Shown: positions 25,456-34,371, numbered from the stretch's first letter. The stretch: DNA of 64,000 nt from Streptomyces sp. WMMC940 (GCF_027460265.1 NZ_JAPZBC010000001.1:4347501-4411500), one strand, 5' to 3'. Notes: generated by a model from the letters alone, not told the origin. Numbers and translations: made by a program.

Positions 25456-25634
25456 ATGCGAGGCCGCAGAGGTGGTGCATGCGAGGCCGCAGAAGTGGTG
25501 CGCGTGAGGCGAGGGCGGCGTCCGCGTCCTCGTGGGGTTGCGGGGTGGTGAGTCCGCGCGGGGAGGCCACCGGGCCCGTCCGCGTCCTCGTGGGGTTGCG
25601 GGGTGGTGTCGTCCGCGGGAGGCCACCGGGCCGT
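25456..25634. repeat. Tandem duplications between ligase and protease genes
   Basis: A 23-bp unit (ATGCGAGGCCGCAGAGGTGG start) is tandemly repeated at 25456 and 25479 with one mismatch. A second unit of about 58 bp beginning GTCCGCGTCCTCGTGGGG occurs at 25520 and 25578. The 273-bp gap otherwise holds no gene. Confidence 0.7.
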
Positions 25635-25701
25635 GCGGTGCTGTCGCGGGACCGTCGGGGTGTGCCCGCAGCCGCCGGGCCGCCGTGCGGTCGCGCCGAG
25701 G

Positions 25702-27084
25702 TCAGGAGCGGGTGACCCGCACCCGGTAGGTCCCGTTCGCGTTCTCCGAGAGGACCGTGATCCGGAGCCTGTTCCCCTCGTCGGTGAACGTCTCGCCCGG
25801 CCGGTACGGGGCGTCCGACAGCTCCGCGTGCACATTGGGCCGACGGGTGCAGCCCCCGCTGTTCTTGTCGCTGTCGGCGACGGCGACCGGCCCGTGGCCC
25901 GTGTCGACGTCCGTCTTGACGTGGTAGACGAGGACGCCCGGTTTGCAGACCGCCTCGTCGTTGCCGGCCCGGGTGCGGACCTCCAAGGCGTACCCGGACT
26001 CCGAGTCGAGGGGGACGACGACCAGCTTGCGGCCACCCTTGAGGGCGAGGGGGGTGAGATCGTACTCGCTGCTGCCGGTGGCGGCGGCGCACTGGATCTG
26101 GTCGTTGTCGAGCCAGCCCAGTTTCCACTTGTGCCAGCCGAGGAGATCGTTGTTCGCGCCCCAGTCCTCGGACATGATGTCCCAGTGGCCGACCGCGCCG
26201 CCGCCCTCCGCCGTGTAGAGGTCGGGCAGGCCGAAGACATGGCCGTTCTCGTGCGGCAGCACCCGGAACCCCGTTTCGGAGTAGCTGCCCGAGCCGTCGT
26301 CCTGGCGGCTGTAGACGAAGCTCGTGTTCGCGAGCGGCACCCCGTCCGCGTACGGCGCCTCATGGTTGCCCGAGAACGTCACGGACAGCACGGTGTCCAG
26401 CGCCGACGGTCCCGCGTTGGGCGTGACCAGCACGTTGACCAGGTCGTACGAGCTGAAGTCCACCTTGTGGTCGGTCGCGGTCACGATGTCCTGCACAAGC
26501 TGGCGGTAGCCCGGCTCGTACGGCGAACCGCGGTCGATCCCGTACGCGCTGAACGCCATGGGCATCCGCAGCCAGCTCGGCAGCGGCGTCTCGGGACGGT
26601 AGTCGAGCCTTCCGTAGGAGCTGGTGGCGAACCACTGCTCGGTCTGCGGGAAGAACTCCGCGAACCGGTCCAGCGCAGAGCCCGCCCCCTCGGCGTCCGG
26701 GAAGTCGATCATCAGGTTCAGGGCGCGGATCTCGCCCGTGGAGCGCACGTAGCCGGACGGGGTCGGGATCCCCTCGGACATCTGGACGCCGGTGGTGGAG
26801 GTGAGGCGGCACGGTTCGAGCGCCGATTCCTCCGCCGTGGCGATGGGGCCCGCCGTGGTCCGAGACCCGCCGTGGAGCATCGAGCTCGCCGAGGTGAGGG
26901 TGGCGAGCGTGATGACGGCGAGGGCGCCGAGCGTGCCGGGTCTGCGTATCCGTCGGCGGGTCTGCTGCATGCGGTCGTCCGCCTTCGGCTCGGCGGCAGC
27001 CGGCCGGGCCCGGGCTGCGCTCGTGCGTTCAGCCTGTTCGGAGGTGTGGCGGGGCGCGCGCCGGGAGGGCCGATCGTGGGACAC
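25702..27084 (-). CDS. Secreted M6-family metalloprotease
   Basis: The protein is about 460 residues. A hydrophobic signal region (GTLGALAVITLATLTSASS) lies near residues 50-70. The protease part shows LNLMIDFPD, WFATSSYGRLDY, the zinc motif HENGH in FRVLPHENGHVFGLPDLY, and WDIMSEDWG, the Met-turn region; these match M6 (immune inhibitor A-like) peptidases. The C-terminus (about 90 residues) is beta-rich. GTG 27084 has no ribosome site and may be leaderless; ATG 26970 just before the signal helix is an alternative. Expected substrates are extracellular proteins. It is divergent from tetR 27271. Confidence 0.85.
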   Translation of the reverse strand: MSHDRPSRRAPRHTSEQAERTSAARARPAAAEPKADDRMQQTRRRIRRPGTLGALAVITLATLTSASSMLHGGSRTTAGPIATAEESALEPCRLTSTTGVQMSEGIPTPSGYVRSTGEIRALNLMIDFPDAEGAGSALDRFAEFFPQTEQWFATSSYGRLDYRPETPLPSWLRMPMAFSAYGIDRGSPYEPGYRQLVQDIVTATDHKVDFSSYDLVNVLVTPNAGPSALDTVLSVTFSGNHEAPYADGVPLANTSFVYSRQDDGSGSYSETGFRVLPHENGHVFGLPDLYTAEGGGAVGHWDIMSEDWGANNDLLGWHKWKLGWLDNDQIQCAAATGSSEYDLTPLALKGGRKLVVVPLDSESGYALEVRTRAGNDEAVCKPGVLVYHVKTDVDTGHGPVAVADSDKNSGGCTRRPNVHAELSDAPYRPGETFTDEGNRLRITVLSENANGTYRVRVTRS

Positions 27085-27138
27085 GCCGGAATAGTGACGT
27101 GATTCAGATCACATCGATTGATTCGACGGCGGGGAAAT

Positions 27139-27201
27139 AACCGGGGACCCCTTCCCCGTTTGCCTTCATGTCCGCAGGAACCGGGGAGCCCTTCCCCGGT
27201 T
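27139..27201. promoter_or_regulatory. Two operator-like inverted repeats before tetR (27271)
   Basis: AACCGGGGA-N5-TCCCCGGTT at 27179-27201 is a perfect 9-bp inverted repeat. A near copy (AACCGGGGA-N5-TCCCCGTTT) lies exactly 40 bp upstream at 27139-27161, on the same helix face. They lie between the protease and tetR genes and are likely TetR-binding sites. Confidence 0.65.
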
Positions 27202-27270
27202 CTGCGCGGGCGCCGGACGCGGTCGCAGCCAGGGGCCGTGTCACCCAGTCGATCGAGAGGACGTGGAGCC

Positions 27271-27921
27271 GTGAGCCCCGCCACCGACACCGCGGCGCGG
27301 CGCGCCACCCGGCCGCGGGCGGACGCCCTGCGCAACCGGGAGCGGATCGTGACGGCGGCCCGGGAGATGTTCGTCGAGTTCGGCGCCGAGGTGCCGCTCG
27401 ACGAGATCGCCCGACGCGCCGGCGTCGGCAACGCGACCCTGTACCGGAACTTCCCGGACCGTTCCTCCCTCGTGCACGAGGTGGTCCTGTCCGTCCTGCG
27501 CCGCACCGCCGAGCGCGCCGAGGAGGCGGCCGCGACGGAGGAAGATCCCTTCGCCGGGCTCAGCCGCTTCACCCACGCGGCGGCGGACGAACGGGTCGCA
27601 GCCCTCTGCCCGCTGCTCAGCGGCGACTTCGACAGGGACCATCCCGACCTGGTCGCCCAGCGCGACCGGCTCGAAGGGGCCGTCCAGGCGCTCGTCGACC
27701 GCGCTCACGAGGCGGGCCGGCTGCGCGCCGACGTCGCGGTGGGGGATCTGATGGTCATGCTGTCCCAGCTCACCCGGCCGCTCCCGGGCACCGCCTGCCT
27801 GGACATCGACCGGTTCACCCACCGCCATCTGCAGCTGTTCCTGGACGGGCTCGAAGCGCCGGCGCGCTCCGAACTGCCGGGTTCGGCCGTGACCCTGGAG
27901 GACCTGAGGCGCTCGCGGTGA
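27271..27921 (+). CDS. TetR/AcrR family regulator
   Basis: The protein is 216 residues. The DNA-binding part has RIVTAAREMFVEFGAEVPLD, EIARRAGVGNATLYRNFPDR and LVHEVVLSV. The ligand domain ends with an SBP-like TetR_C pattern (QLTRPLPGT). GTG 27271 follows GAGAGGACGTGGAG. The two palindromes upstream suggest autoregulation and possibly control of the MFS gene downstream, a classical repressor/exporter arrangement. The divergent M6 protease could also be affected. Confidence 0.85.
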   Translation: MSPATDTAARRATRPRADALRNRERIVTAAREMFVEFGAEVPLDEIARRAGVGNATLYRNFPDRSSLVHEVVLSVLRRTAERAEEAAATEEDPFAGLSRFTHAAADERVAALCPLLSGDFDRDHPDLVAQRDRLEGAVQALVDRAHEAGRLRADVAVGDLMVMLSQLTRPLPGTACLDIDRFTHRHLQLFLDGLEAPARSELPGSAVTLEDLRRSR

Positions 27922-28116
27922 AACACACGACCTCGTGACCTGCCGGCCGTACGGCCGTAGTCACCGGGCCACCCGGTTACTCGGCCACACCCGGCCGCAC
28001 GGCCCGTGGCCACCCGATCAACGTCGACTCCCTCCGTCCTTTCCATTCCCTTTACTCCTCTTCCTTCGTCTTCCTTCGTTCTCTTCTCCGCTCCGCACAC
28101 CTAGGTGGCTACCTCC

Positions 28117-29685
28117 ATGTCAAAAGCGGTCGACACGCGCCTTTCCGACGGCTCCGACGGCTCCGACGGCTCTGCCGGTCCCGATCCGAGCCGGTGGAAA
28201 GCGCTCGTCTTCATCGCCCTCGCCCAGCTGATGGTCGTGCTCGACGCGACGATCGTGAACATCGCCCTGCCCTCCGCCCAGCAGGACCTGGGCATCTCCG
28301 ACGGCAACCGGCAGTGGGTCATCACCGCCTACGCCCTGGCCTTCGGCGGACTGCTGCTCTTCGGCGGCCGCATAGCCGACCTGTGGGGGCGCAAGCGCAC
28401 CTTCGTCGTCGGCCTGGTGGGCTTCGCCGCCGCGTCCGCGCTCGGTGGCGCGGCGACCGGTGAGGCCATGCTGCTGGGATCGCGAGCCCTGCAGGGCGCC
28501 TTCGGCGCGCTGCTCGCACCCGCGGCCTTGTCACTGCTCGCCGTGATGTTCACCGACGCCAAGGAGCGGGCCAAGGCGTTCGGTGTCTACGGTGCGATCG
28601 CCGGCGGCGGTGGAGCGGTCGGTCTCATCCTCGGCGGATTCCTCACCGAATACCTGGACTGGCGCTGGACGTTCTACGTCAACATCCCCTTCGCCGTGGT
28701 CGCCGCCGTGGGTGCCTGGCTCGTCATCCGTGAGCCGGCAGGCGGACGCAACCGCTCGCCGCTCGACGTCCCCGGCGTCCTCCTGTCCACCCTCGGCCTG
28801 GTGACCCTGGTCTACGGATTCACCCGCGCCGAGTCGCACGGTTGGTCCGACGCGACGACCCTCGGCCTGTTCGTCGCCTCCGCCGCGCTGCTCGCAGCCT
28901 TCGTCGCGGTCGAGGCACGGGTGGCGTCGCCGCTGTTGCCGTTGCGCGTGCTGACCGAGCGCAACCGCGGTGGGGTCTACCTCTCGCTGGGGCTGGCCAT
29001 CATCGCGATGTTCGGCCTGTTCCTCTTCCTGACCTACTACCTGCAGATCGTGAAGGGCTACTCGCCGGTTCGGACCGGGTTCGCCTTCCTGCCGATGATC
29101 GCCGGCATGATCACGGGCTCCACGCAGATCGGCGCCCGGCTGATGACCCGGGTGCCGCCCAGGCTGCTCATGGGCCCCGGCTTCCTGGTCGCCGCGACGG
29201 GCATGCTGCTGCTGACGCAGCTGGAAGTCGACTCCTCTTACGTCGGCCTCATCCTCCCGGCGCAGTTGCTGCTCGGACTCGGCATGGGTACGGCCTTCAT
29301 GCCGGCGATGTCGCTGTCGACGTACGGCGTCGAGGCGCGCGACGCCGGTGTCGCCTCCGCGATGGTGAACACCTCGCAGCAGGTCGGCGGGGCGATCGGC
29401 ACTGCCTTGCTCAACACCGTCGCCGCCTCCGCAACCACCTCGTACCTCGCCGCGCACGCGGCCGGTGCGACGGGGGCCGAGGCGCAGCGGCTCCTCCAGC
29501 TGGACGGCATGGTGCACGGCTACGCGAGCGCCATCTGGTGGGCGGTCGGCATCCTGGCGGCCTCGGCCGTCATCGCCTTCACGCTGATCAACTCCGGGCG
29601 GCCCGGCGCCACGACCGTCGTGTCCGCTGCCGCTTCCGAGGACGAGGACGAGGACGAGGTGAAGATCCCGGTCGTCGCGCACTGA
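28117..29685 (+). CDS. DHA2-type MFS drug exporter (14 helices)
   Basis: The protein is 522 residues with 14 expected helices. Motif C/A regions are clear: LDATIVNIALPSAQQDLG (helix 1, DHA2 mark), GGRIADLWGRKRTF (motif A), GAIAGGGGAVGLILGG (antiporter motif C). A Ser/Asp/Gly-rich N-terminus and an acidic C-terminal tail flank the core. It is a proton-driven exporter of unknown drug. ATG 28117 is preferred; GTG 28105 also fits. The tetR gene upstream is the probable regulator. Confidence 0.9.
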   Translation: MSKAVDTRLSDGSDGSDGSAGPDPSRWKALVFIALAQLMVVLDATIVNIALPSAQQDLGISDGNRQWVITAYALAFGGLLLFGGRIADLWGRKRTFVVGLVGFAAASALGGAATGEAMLLGSRALQGAFGALLAPAALSLLAVMFTDAKERAKAFGVYGAIAGGGGAVGLILGGFLTEYLDWRWTFYVNIPFAVVAAVGAWLVIREPAGGRNRSPLDVPGVLLSTLGLVTLVYGFTRAESHGWSDATTLGLFVASAALLAAFVAVEARVASPLLPLRVLTERNRGGVYLSLGLAIIAMFGLFLFLTYYLQIVKGYSPVRTGFAFLPMIAGMITGSTQIGARLMTRVPPRLLMGPGFLVAATGMLLLTQLEVDSSYVGLILPAQLLLGLGMGTAFMPAMSLSTYGVEARDAGVASAMVNTSQQVGGAIGTALLNTVAASATTSYLAAHAAGATGAEAQRLLQLDGMVHGYASAIWWAVGILAASAVIAFTLINSGRPGATTVVSAAASEDEDEDEVKIPVVAH

Positions 29686-29802
29686 CGCCGTACGGGACGA
29701 GCGAGCGGTGACAAGAGCGGGCGGCAAAGAGTGAGCAGTAACAGCCGCAAGAGTCAGCGGTAACAAGAGAGAGCAGCAGTAGCAAGAGAAGCGAGCGGTA
29801 AC

Positions 29803-29845
29803 AGCGGGTCCTCGTCGGTGCGTACGGCACCGACGAGGACCCGCT
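29803..29845. terminator. Strong bidirectional terminator hairpin
   Basis: A perfect 19-bp stem (29803-29821 with 29827-29845, beginning AGCGGGTCCTCGTC) has a 5-nt loop. It sits between the plus-strand MFS gene and the minus-strand marR gene. Purine-rich short repeats (GAGCGGTAACA-like) precede it at 29700-29800. Confidence 0.8.
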
Positions 29846-29995
29846 CATGCCCGGGGCCGGGGGCCGTGCGCGCCCCGGGCGGTGCGGCCGCCCGTGCCCG
29901 GCCCGGTGAGGCTGCGGCGGCCGGCGGTCAGCGCGCCGGGAGAGTCGGCGCGCCGGGAGGCCAGGGAGATCAGCTCGGCCGGGTGGCGGTGGCGG

Positions 29996-30502
29996 TCAGC
30001 GCAGCCAGGGGAGGTCGGCGTCGGTGCCGTCCGGCTGGAGGCTCTCCGCCATGATCCGGGTGATCTCGCCCAGCTGGCGCACCTGCTCGGGGCTCAGCCG
30101 GTCGAAGACCGCCTGCCGTACGGCCGTGACATGGCCCGGCGCGGCCTTCTCCAGCACCTCGAAGCCCTGGTCCGTAAGGCAGGCGTTCTGGCCGCGTCGG
30201 TCGTTCGGGCAGTCCTCGCGCCGCACCCAGCCGTTCCTCTCCAGCCGGGCGATCGCATGGGAGAGCCGGGATCGGGTGATCTTGGCGTGCTTGGCGAGTT
30301 CGGTCATGCGCAGACGGCGGCGCGGAGCCTCGGCGAGTTGGACGAGCAGGCCGTAGTAGACGTGTGGCATGCCCGCGTCCCGCTGGAGCTGCCGGTCGAG
30401 ACTGTCCTCGAGGAGCGTGGTGGCGTGCAGGTATGAGCGCCACACATGCTGCTCCTCGGCGGTGAGCCAACGGGGTTCGCCCGAGTTCGGTGCCGTGGTC
30501 AT
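29996..30502 (-). CDS. MarR family transcriptional regulator
   Basis: The protein is 168 residues. The winged-helix core is clear: YYGLLVQLAEAPRRRLRMTE, LAKHAKITRSRLSHAIARLE and NGWVRREDCPNDRRGQNACL, flanked by dimerisation helices. It is divergent from a DODA-type dioxygenase gene 106 bp away. That gap holds a perfect 20-bp palindrome, so it likely represses both genes. The ligand may be an aromatic compound. Confidence 0.9.
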   Translation of the reverse strand: MTTAPNSGEPRWLTAEEQHVWRSYLHATTLLEDSLDRQLQRDAGMPHVYYGLLVQLAEAPRRRLRMTELAKHAKITRSRLSHAIARLERNGWVRREDCPNDRRGQNACLTDQGFEVLEKAAPGHVTAVRQAVFDRLSPEQVRQLGEITRIMAESLQPDGTDADLPWLR

Positions 30503-30562
30503 GCATCTATCCTACGAGCAATTCTTGAAGATTGAACTAGATTGGCGTACGGTGTCCTCTCG

Positions 30563-30582
30563 GAACTTGAAATTTCAAGTTC
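30563..30582. promoter_or_regulatory. Perfect 20-bp palindrome, probable MarR operator
   Basis: GAACTTGAAATTTCAAGTTC lies between marR and the dioxygenase gene, 27 bp before the GTG at 30609. A looser TTGAA-rich site occurs at about 30521-30540. TTGAA-type inverted repeats are usual for MarR proteins of this group. Confidence 0.75.
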
Positions 30583-30608
30583 GTGGCTCGGGCCTGGGAG
30601 GATCTCGC

Positions 30609-31430
30609 GTGAACGCCGCTGATGGGCCACGCGCCACTGGTGCTGCGACTCCCGCGGTGCGGATGCCCGCCCGGATGCCCGCCCTCTATCTCTCGCACGG
30701 CGCCCCGCCCCTCGCCGACGACCCGGTGTGGCCCGGCGAACTCGCCGACTGGTCTGCGTCACTGCCCAGGCCCACGGCGATTCTCGTGATCTCCGCCCAC
30801 TGGGAGGAGGCCCCCCTGGCGATCGGCGCGACGCGGAGCGTGCCGCTCGTGTACGACTTCTGGGGCTTCCCCGAGCGCTACTACCGGGTGCGGTACGAGG
30901 CGCCCGGCGCCCCCGGGCTCGCCGAGTCCGTGCGCCGACTGCTGCGCACCCCTGGCACTCCCGTGCAGGACATCCCGGACCGCGGCCTCGACCACGGGGC
31001 CTACGTCCCGCTCGTCGAGATGTTCCCCGAGGCCGACGTCCCCGTGCTCCAGGTCTCCATGCCGACGCTCGATCCGCGGCGTCTCCTCGAAGTCGGGCGC
31101 AGGCTGGCGCCGCTGCGCGGCGAGGGCGTCCTGATCATCGGCAGTGGGTTCTTCACCCACAACCTCGCGGCACTGCGGCACACGGAAGTGCCCGGCTGGT
31201 CGGCGGAGTTCGACGACTGGGGGTGGCGGGCGCTGGCCGCCGGGGACGTGGACGCACTGCTGGACTTCGAGCGCAAGGCGCCGGCGGGCAAGCTCGCCCA
31301 TCCGCGCACGGAGCACTTCGCGCCGCTGTTCGTGACGATGGGGGCCTCTGAGGGTGATCTTTCGAGCGGGCGCAGCGTCATCGACGGCTTCTGGAGGGGA
31401 CTGGCGAAGCGCTCGATCCAGTTCGGCTGA
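30609..31430 (+). CDS. DODA/LigB-type extradiol ring-opening dioxygenase
   Basis: The protein is 273 residues. Motifs include ALYLSHGAPPL (metal-binding His), ISAHWEEAPLAIG (second His), GLDHGAYVPL and SGFFTHNL, which match the class III dioxygenase family of 4,5-DOPA dioxygenases. It probably uses a metal ion and cleaves a catechol. GTG 30609 follows GGGAGGAT. It is divergent from marR. Confidence 0.9.
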   Translation: MNAADGPRATGAATPAVRMPARMPALYLSHGAPPLADDPVWPGELADWSASLPRPTAILVISAHWEEAPLAIGATRSVPLVYDFWGFPERYYRVRYEAPGAPGLAESVRRLLRTPGTPVQDIPDRGLDHGAYVPLVEMFPEADVPVLQVSMPTLDPRRLLEVGRRLAPLRGEGVLIIGSGFFTHNLAALRHTEVPGWSAEFDDWGWRALAAGDVDALLDFERKAPAGKLAHPRTEHFAPLFVTMGASEGDLSSGRSVIDGFWRGLAKRSIQFG

Positions 31431-31951
31431 GCCGAACGGCCGTCGATGCGCGGCGGCCGGGGCGGGGCCCGGAAGTGGCTGCGAGTCGGACCGTGGGCAC
31501 GGACGGGTGGCACGAGGGACAGGCGATTGGTGGCCGGGCGATGGGTGAGGGTGCCTGAGGCGGGCGCCGTTGTCCGGGGTGGACGGCGGAGGTCCGGGGC
31601 TGCCCGGGATCCCGGCGGCACGGGCCGCCCTCGCGGGGTGGATCGCTCGCTGCCGATGGGGTCGCGGGGGTGGTGTCCGGCGGGCCGATGGGGTCACGGC
31701 GGTCGTGCCACGGGCCAGCCCCGGTGGGTCGGCCGAGTGGCGGAATGATCCGGGCCTTCTGGGTATCGGGCCTTCTGGGTATACGGAGCAACCAGGAGTG
31801 CGGCCCGCGTCGTCCTGACGGGTGGGGGATGCGGCGGCTGGAGGGGTCTCCCGACCTGCGCTTCGAGATGGCCTCGCGGGGGCCGGCTGCGCGGATCAGC
31901 CCCAGATCGGGGGCAGGGTACTGCAAGATCACAAAAATCTATGCACCCGTG
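31431..31951. other. Long leader/intergenic region before hrdD
   Basis: Of the 608 bp between the dioxygenase and hrdD, this part holds no convincing gene. A 16-bp unit CGGGCCTTCTGGGTAT is repeated in tandem at 31751-31766 and 31767-31782. The SigR-type promoter begins right after. Confidence 0.5.
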
Positions 31952-31977
31952 GGAATTCTGTCCGGATTCCAGTCGTT
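31952..31977 (+). promoter_or_regulatory. SigR-type promoter of hrdD
   Basis: GGAAT (31952-31956), 18 bp, GTT (31975-31977) matches the SigR consensus GGAAT-N18/19-GTT exactly. It would start transcription about 50 bp before the ATG at 32039. From prior knowledge, hrdD of S. coelicolor is a SigR target. Confidence 0.75.
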
Positions 31978-32038
31978 GTTTCCGTCGGATGCAGGGCACC
32001 CGGAAGGGTGTCGCGACCTACTCAGCAAGGGAGCACGC

Positions 32039-33040
32039 ATGGCAACCCGTGCCGTCGCCCGTCGTAAGTCCGCCAAGGGGACCGGGGCCGATGGAGCAGA
32101 GAGCGTTCGTTCCACGAGTGGGGAGATCGCCGACCGCGATCTGGTCGGCATGTACCTCGACGAGATCGCGCGTACGCCGCTGCTGGATGCCGCCAAGGAG
32201 GTCGAGCTCTCGCAGACGATCGAGGCGGGCGTCTACGCCCGGCAGATCCTCGAAGGCGAGGTGGAGAGCGACGCGGCCGGGGCCACACGCGAGGAGCTCG
32301 AGGCGCTGGTCGCAGCGGGCGAGCGCGCGAAGGACGTCTTCATCAAGTCGAACCTCCGCTTGGTGGTGGCCGTCGCGCGGCGCTATCCGCGCAGTGGTCT
32401 GCCGCTGCTCGACCTGATCCAGGAGGGCAACGCCGGCCTGGTCCGCGCGGTCGAGAAGTTCGACTACACGAAGGGCTTCAAGTTCTCCACGTACGCCACG
32501 TGGTGGATCCGTCAGGCCATCACCCGCTCGATCGCCGACCAGTCGCGTACGATCCGGCTTCCCGTCCATCTGGTCGAGGAGCTGGGCCGGATCCGGCGGG
32601 TGCAGCGCGAGTTCAACCGGGAGCACGGCCGCGAGCCCGAGCCGGCCGAGGTGGCCCAGGAACTGGGCTCCACCCCGGAGCGGGTCACGGACGTGCTGGA
32701 CTGGGCCCGCGACCCGGTCTCGCTCAACATGTCCGTGGACGACGAAGGCGAGACGCAGTTCGGCGATCTGCTGGAGGACACCTCCGCGGTCTCCCCGGAG
32801 CAGTCCGTGCTGACGCTGCTGCGCAGCGAGGAGCTCGACGACCTCATCGACCGGCTCGACCACCGCACCGCATCGATCATCCGGATGCGGTACGGCATCG
32901 AGGACGGCCGGGAGCGCACGCTCACCGAAGTCGGCAAGGAGCACGGCCTCACACGTGAGCGCATCCGGCAGATCGAGAAGCACGCGCTGCTGGAGCTGAA
33001 GCGGATGGCCCGTAGCACGGGCTTCGACGAAGCGGCATGA
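32039..33040 (+). CDS. hrdD: RNA polymerase principal-like sigma factor HrdD
   Basis: The protein is 333 residues, a group 2 sigma-70. Region 1.2 is DRDLVGMYLDEIARTPLLD. Region 2 has NLRLVVAVARRYPRSGLPLL and FKFSTYATWWIRQAI. Region 3 starts HLVEELGRI, and region 4 has RMRYGIEDGRERTLTEVG and LTRERIRQIEKHALLELK. The short N-terminus (no long region 1.1) and overall sequence fit HrdD rather than HrdB. It is likely nonessential and stress-linked, given the SigR-type promoter. ATG 32039 follows AAGGGAG. The hairpin at 33079 ends the transcript. Confidence 0.9.
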   Translation: MATRAVARRKSAKGTGADGAESVRSTSGEIADRDLVGMYLDEIARTPLLDAAKEVELSQTIEAGVYARQILEGEVESDAAGATREELEALVAAGERAKDVFIKSNLRLVVAVARRYPRSGLPLLDLIQEGNAGLVRAVEKFDYTKGFKFSTYATWWIRQAITRSIADQSRTIRLPVHLVEELGRIRRVQREFNREHGREPEPAEVAQELGSTPERVTDVLDWARDPVSLNMSVDDEGETQFGDLLEDTSAVSPEQSVLTLLRSEELDDLIDRLDHRTASIIRMRYGIEDGRERTLTEVGKEHGLTRERIRQIEKHALLELKRMARSTGFDEAA

Positions 33041-33078
33041 CGCCGGCGGGGCCCGCGCCCCCGCCGCGCCCCCTGAAC

Positions 33079-33113
33079 GACCCCGGCACCCTTCCCCCCC
33101 CGGTGCCGGGGTC
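33079..33113 (+). terminator. hrdD terminator
   Basis: A perfect 12-bp stem GACCCCGGCACC (33079-33090) with GGTGCCGGGGTC (33102-33113) has an 11-nt C-rich loop, 38 bp after the hrdD stop. Confidence 0.8.
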
Positions 33114-33251
33114 TTCCGCTGTCCGTGCGCGGTCGGTGGACCGCGAACCGCTCGGTGGACGGCCCCACCGCCCCCCGGAACGTGCCCCGTTCCCGGTGAA
33201 TCCGCGGATCGCGAACGGCCCTCTTGGGCTCCGCGTGCCTCGCGGTTCCCC

Positions 33252-33323
33252 GCCTCGTGACCGCGTGACCTCGTGACCTCGTGCCCGCGTGACCTCGTGC
33301 CCGCGTGACCTCGTGCCCGCGTG
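33252..33323. repeat. Short tandem repeats, CGTGACCTCGTGCCCG unit
   Basis: A 16-bp unit is repeated about three times with shorter partial copies before it. The 347-bp gap between hrdD and the WYL gene otherwise shows only the terminator. A second short duplication (CTCGTCCGCCTCAGCCG, two copies) lies near 33360-33393, at the end of the WYL gene. Confidence 0.7.
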
Positions 33324-33387
33324 CCGTTCGCCCAGCCGCGTCCCACCTCGGCGAGGCGTGCTCGTCCGCCTCAGCCGCTCGTCCGCC

Positions 33388-34350
33388 TCAGCCGCCCGCC
33401 CGTGTGAGACGCGCGCCCATCTCCCTCAGATGCTCGGAGAGAGCCGGCGGGCCGTGGACGGTGAACTCGCAGTCGACCAGGGCGAGCCGCAGCGCGATCC
33501 ACTCCAGTGAGTCCTGGGAGCGGCTGCGCAGCCGACAGGTCTCCGGTCCCGTCGGCTCCGGTGTGCCGAGATGGCCGGGCAGCCGGGAGGAGACGCGTTC
33601 CGCCGGTGCCGCGAAACTGACGTCCAGTGCCAGTTCCGGCTGGTTCCGGGTCATGGAGGCCGAGAAGAACTCGGCGGCGTCGCCGCCCGTCGGCAGCTCG
33701 CGCGGGGTGAAGCGGGCACCGGTCGCGAACGGTTCGCGGACCCGGTCGACCCGGAACGTTCGCCAGTCCTCGCGCCCGAGGTCGTAGGCCACCAGGTACC
33801 ACCGCCGACCGGTCGAGACCAGTCGATACGGCTCCACCAGGCGTTTCGACTCCGCGCCGTCGCCGGAACGGTAGCCGAATCGCAGCCGCTCCCGCCCGGT
33901 CACGGCCGCCGCGAGGGCGGTGAGGGTGTGCGGGGCGACGGTGGCGCCGTCGCCGCGGGTGAGCGGGATCGTCGCGTTCTGGAGGGTGGACACCCGTCGG
34001 CGCAGCCGGGCGGGCAGCACCTGTTCCAGCTTGGCCAGGGCCCGTACGGCAGCCTCCTCCACCCCTTCGATGGCATGGCCGGCGCCCGCGCGTAGTCCGA
34101 CGGCGATCGCCACGGCCTCCTCGTCGTCGAGGACCAGCGGAGGCATCGCGGCGCCCGCGACGAGCCGGTACCCGCCCACCGCGCCCTTCGTCGCCTCGAC
34201 GGGATAACCGAGCTCGCGCAGCCGGTCGATGTCCCGGCGGATGGTGCGCGGGCTGACCTGGAGTCGTTCGGCGAGTTCGCTGCCCGGCCACTCCCGCGGC
34301 GTCTGGAGCAGAGACAGCAGATTCAGCAGTCGTGCCGGCGTGTCCGTCAT
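33388..34350 (-). CDS. YafY-type HTH/WYL-domain transcriptional regulator
   Basis: The protein is 320 residues. The N-terminal winged helix has LNLLSLLQTPREWPGSELAE and VSPRTIRRDIDRLRELGYPV. A central WYL domain follows (LRFGYRSGD, LVEPYRLVSTGRRWYLVAYD, WRTFRVDRV), then a WCX-type C-terminus. WYL domains bind nucleic acids or other ligands. It is divergent from an MFS exporter 62 bp away with an inverted repeat between them, so it probably controls that gene. Confidence 0.9.
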   Translation of the reverse strand: MTDTPARLLNLLSLLQTPREWPGSELAERLQVSPRTIRRDIDRLRELGYPVEATKGAVGGYRLVAGAAMPPLVLDDEEAVAIAVGLRAGAGHAIEGVEEAAVRALAKLEQVLPARLRRRVSTLQNATIPLTRGDGATVAPHTLTALAAAVTGRERLRFGYRSGDGAESKRLVEPYRLVSTGRRWYLVAYDLGREDWRTFRVDRVREPFATGARFTPRELPTGGDAAEFFSASMTRNQPELALDVSFAAPAERVSSRLPGHLGTPEPTGPETCRLRSRSQDSLEWIALRLALVDCEFTVHGPPALSEHLREMGARLTRAGG

Positions 34351-34371
34351 GGGGGCAGACTGCCAGGTTTT

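Noticed and set aside
22642..25626. Very long minus-strand open frame (994 codons) across tRNA-Arg and the acyl-CoA ligase
   Set aside because: It runs antisense to a gene with clear AMP-ligase motifs and across a tRNA, has Arg/Pro/Gly-rich composition and no domain. It is a high-GC shadow frame.
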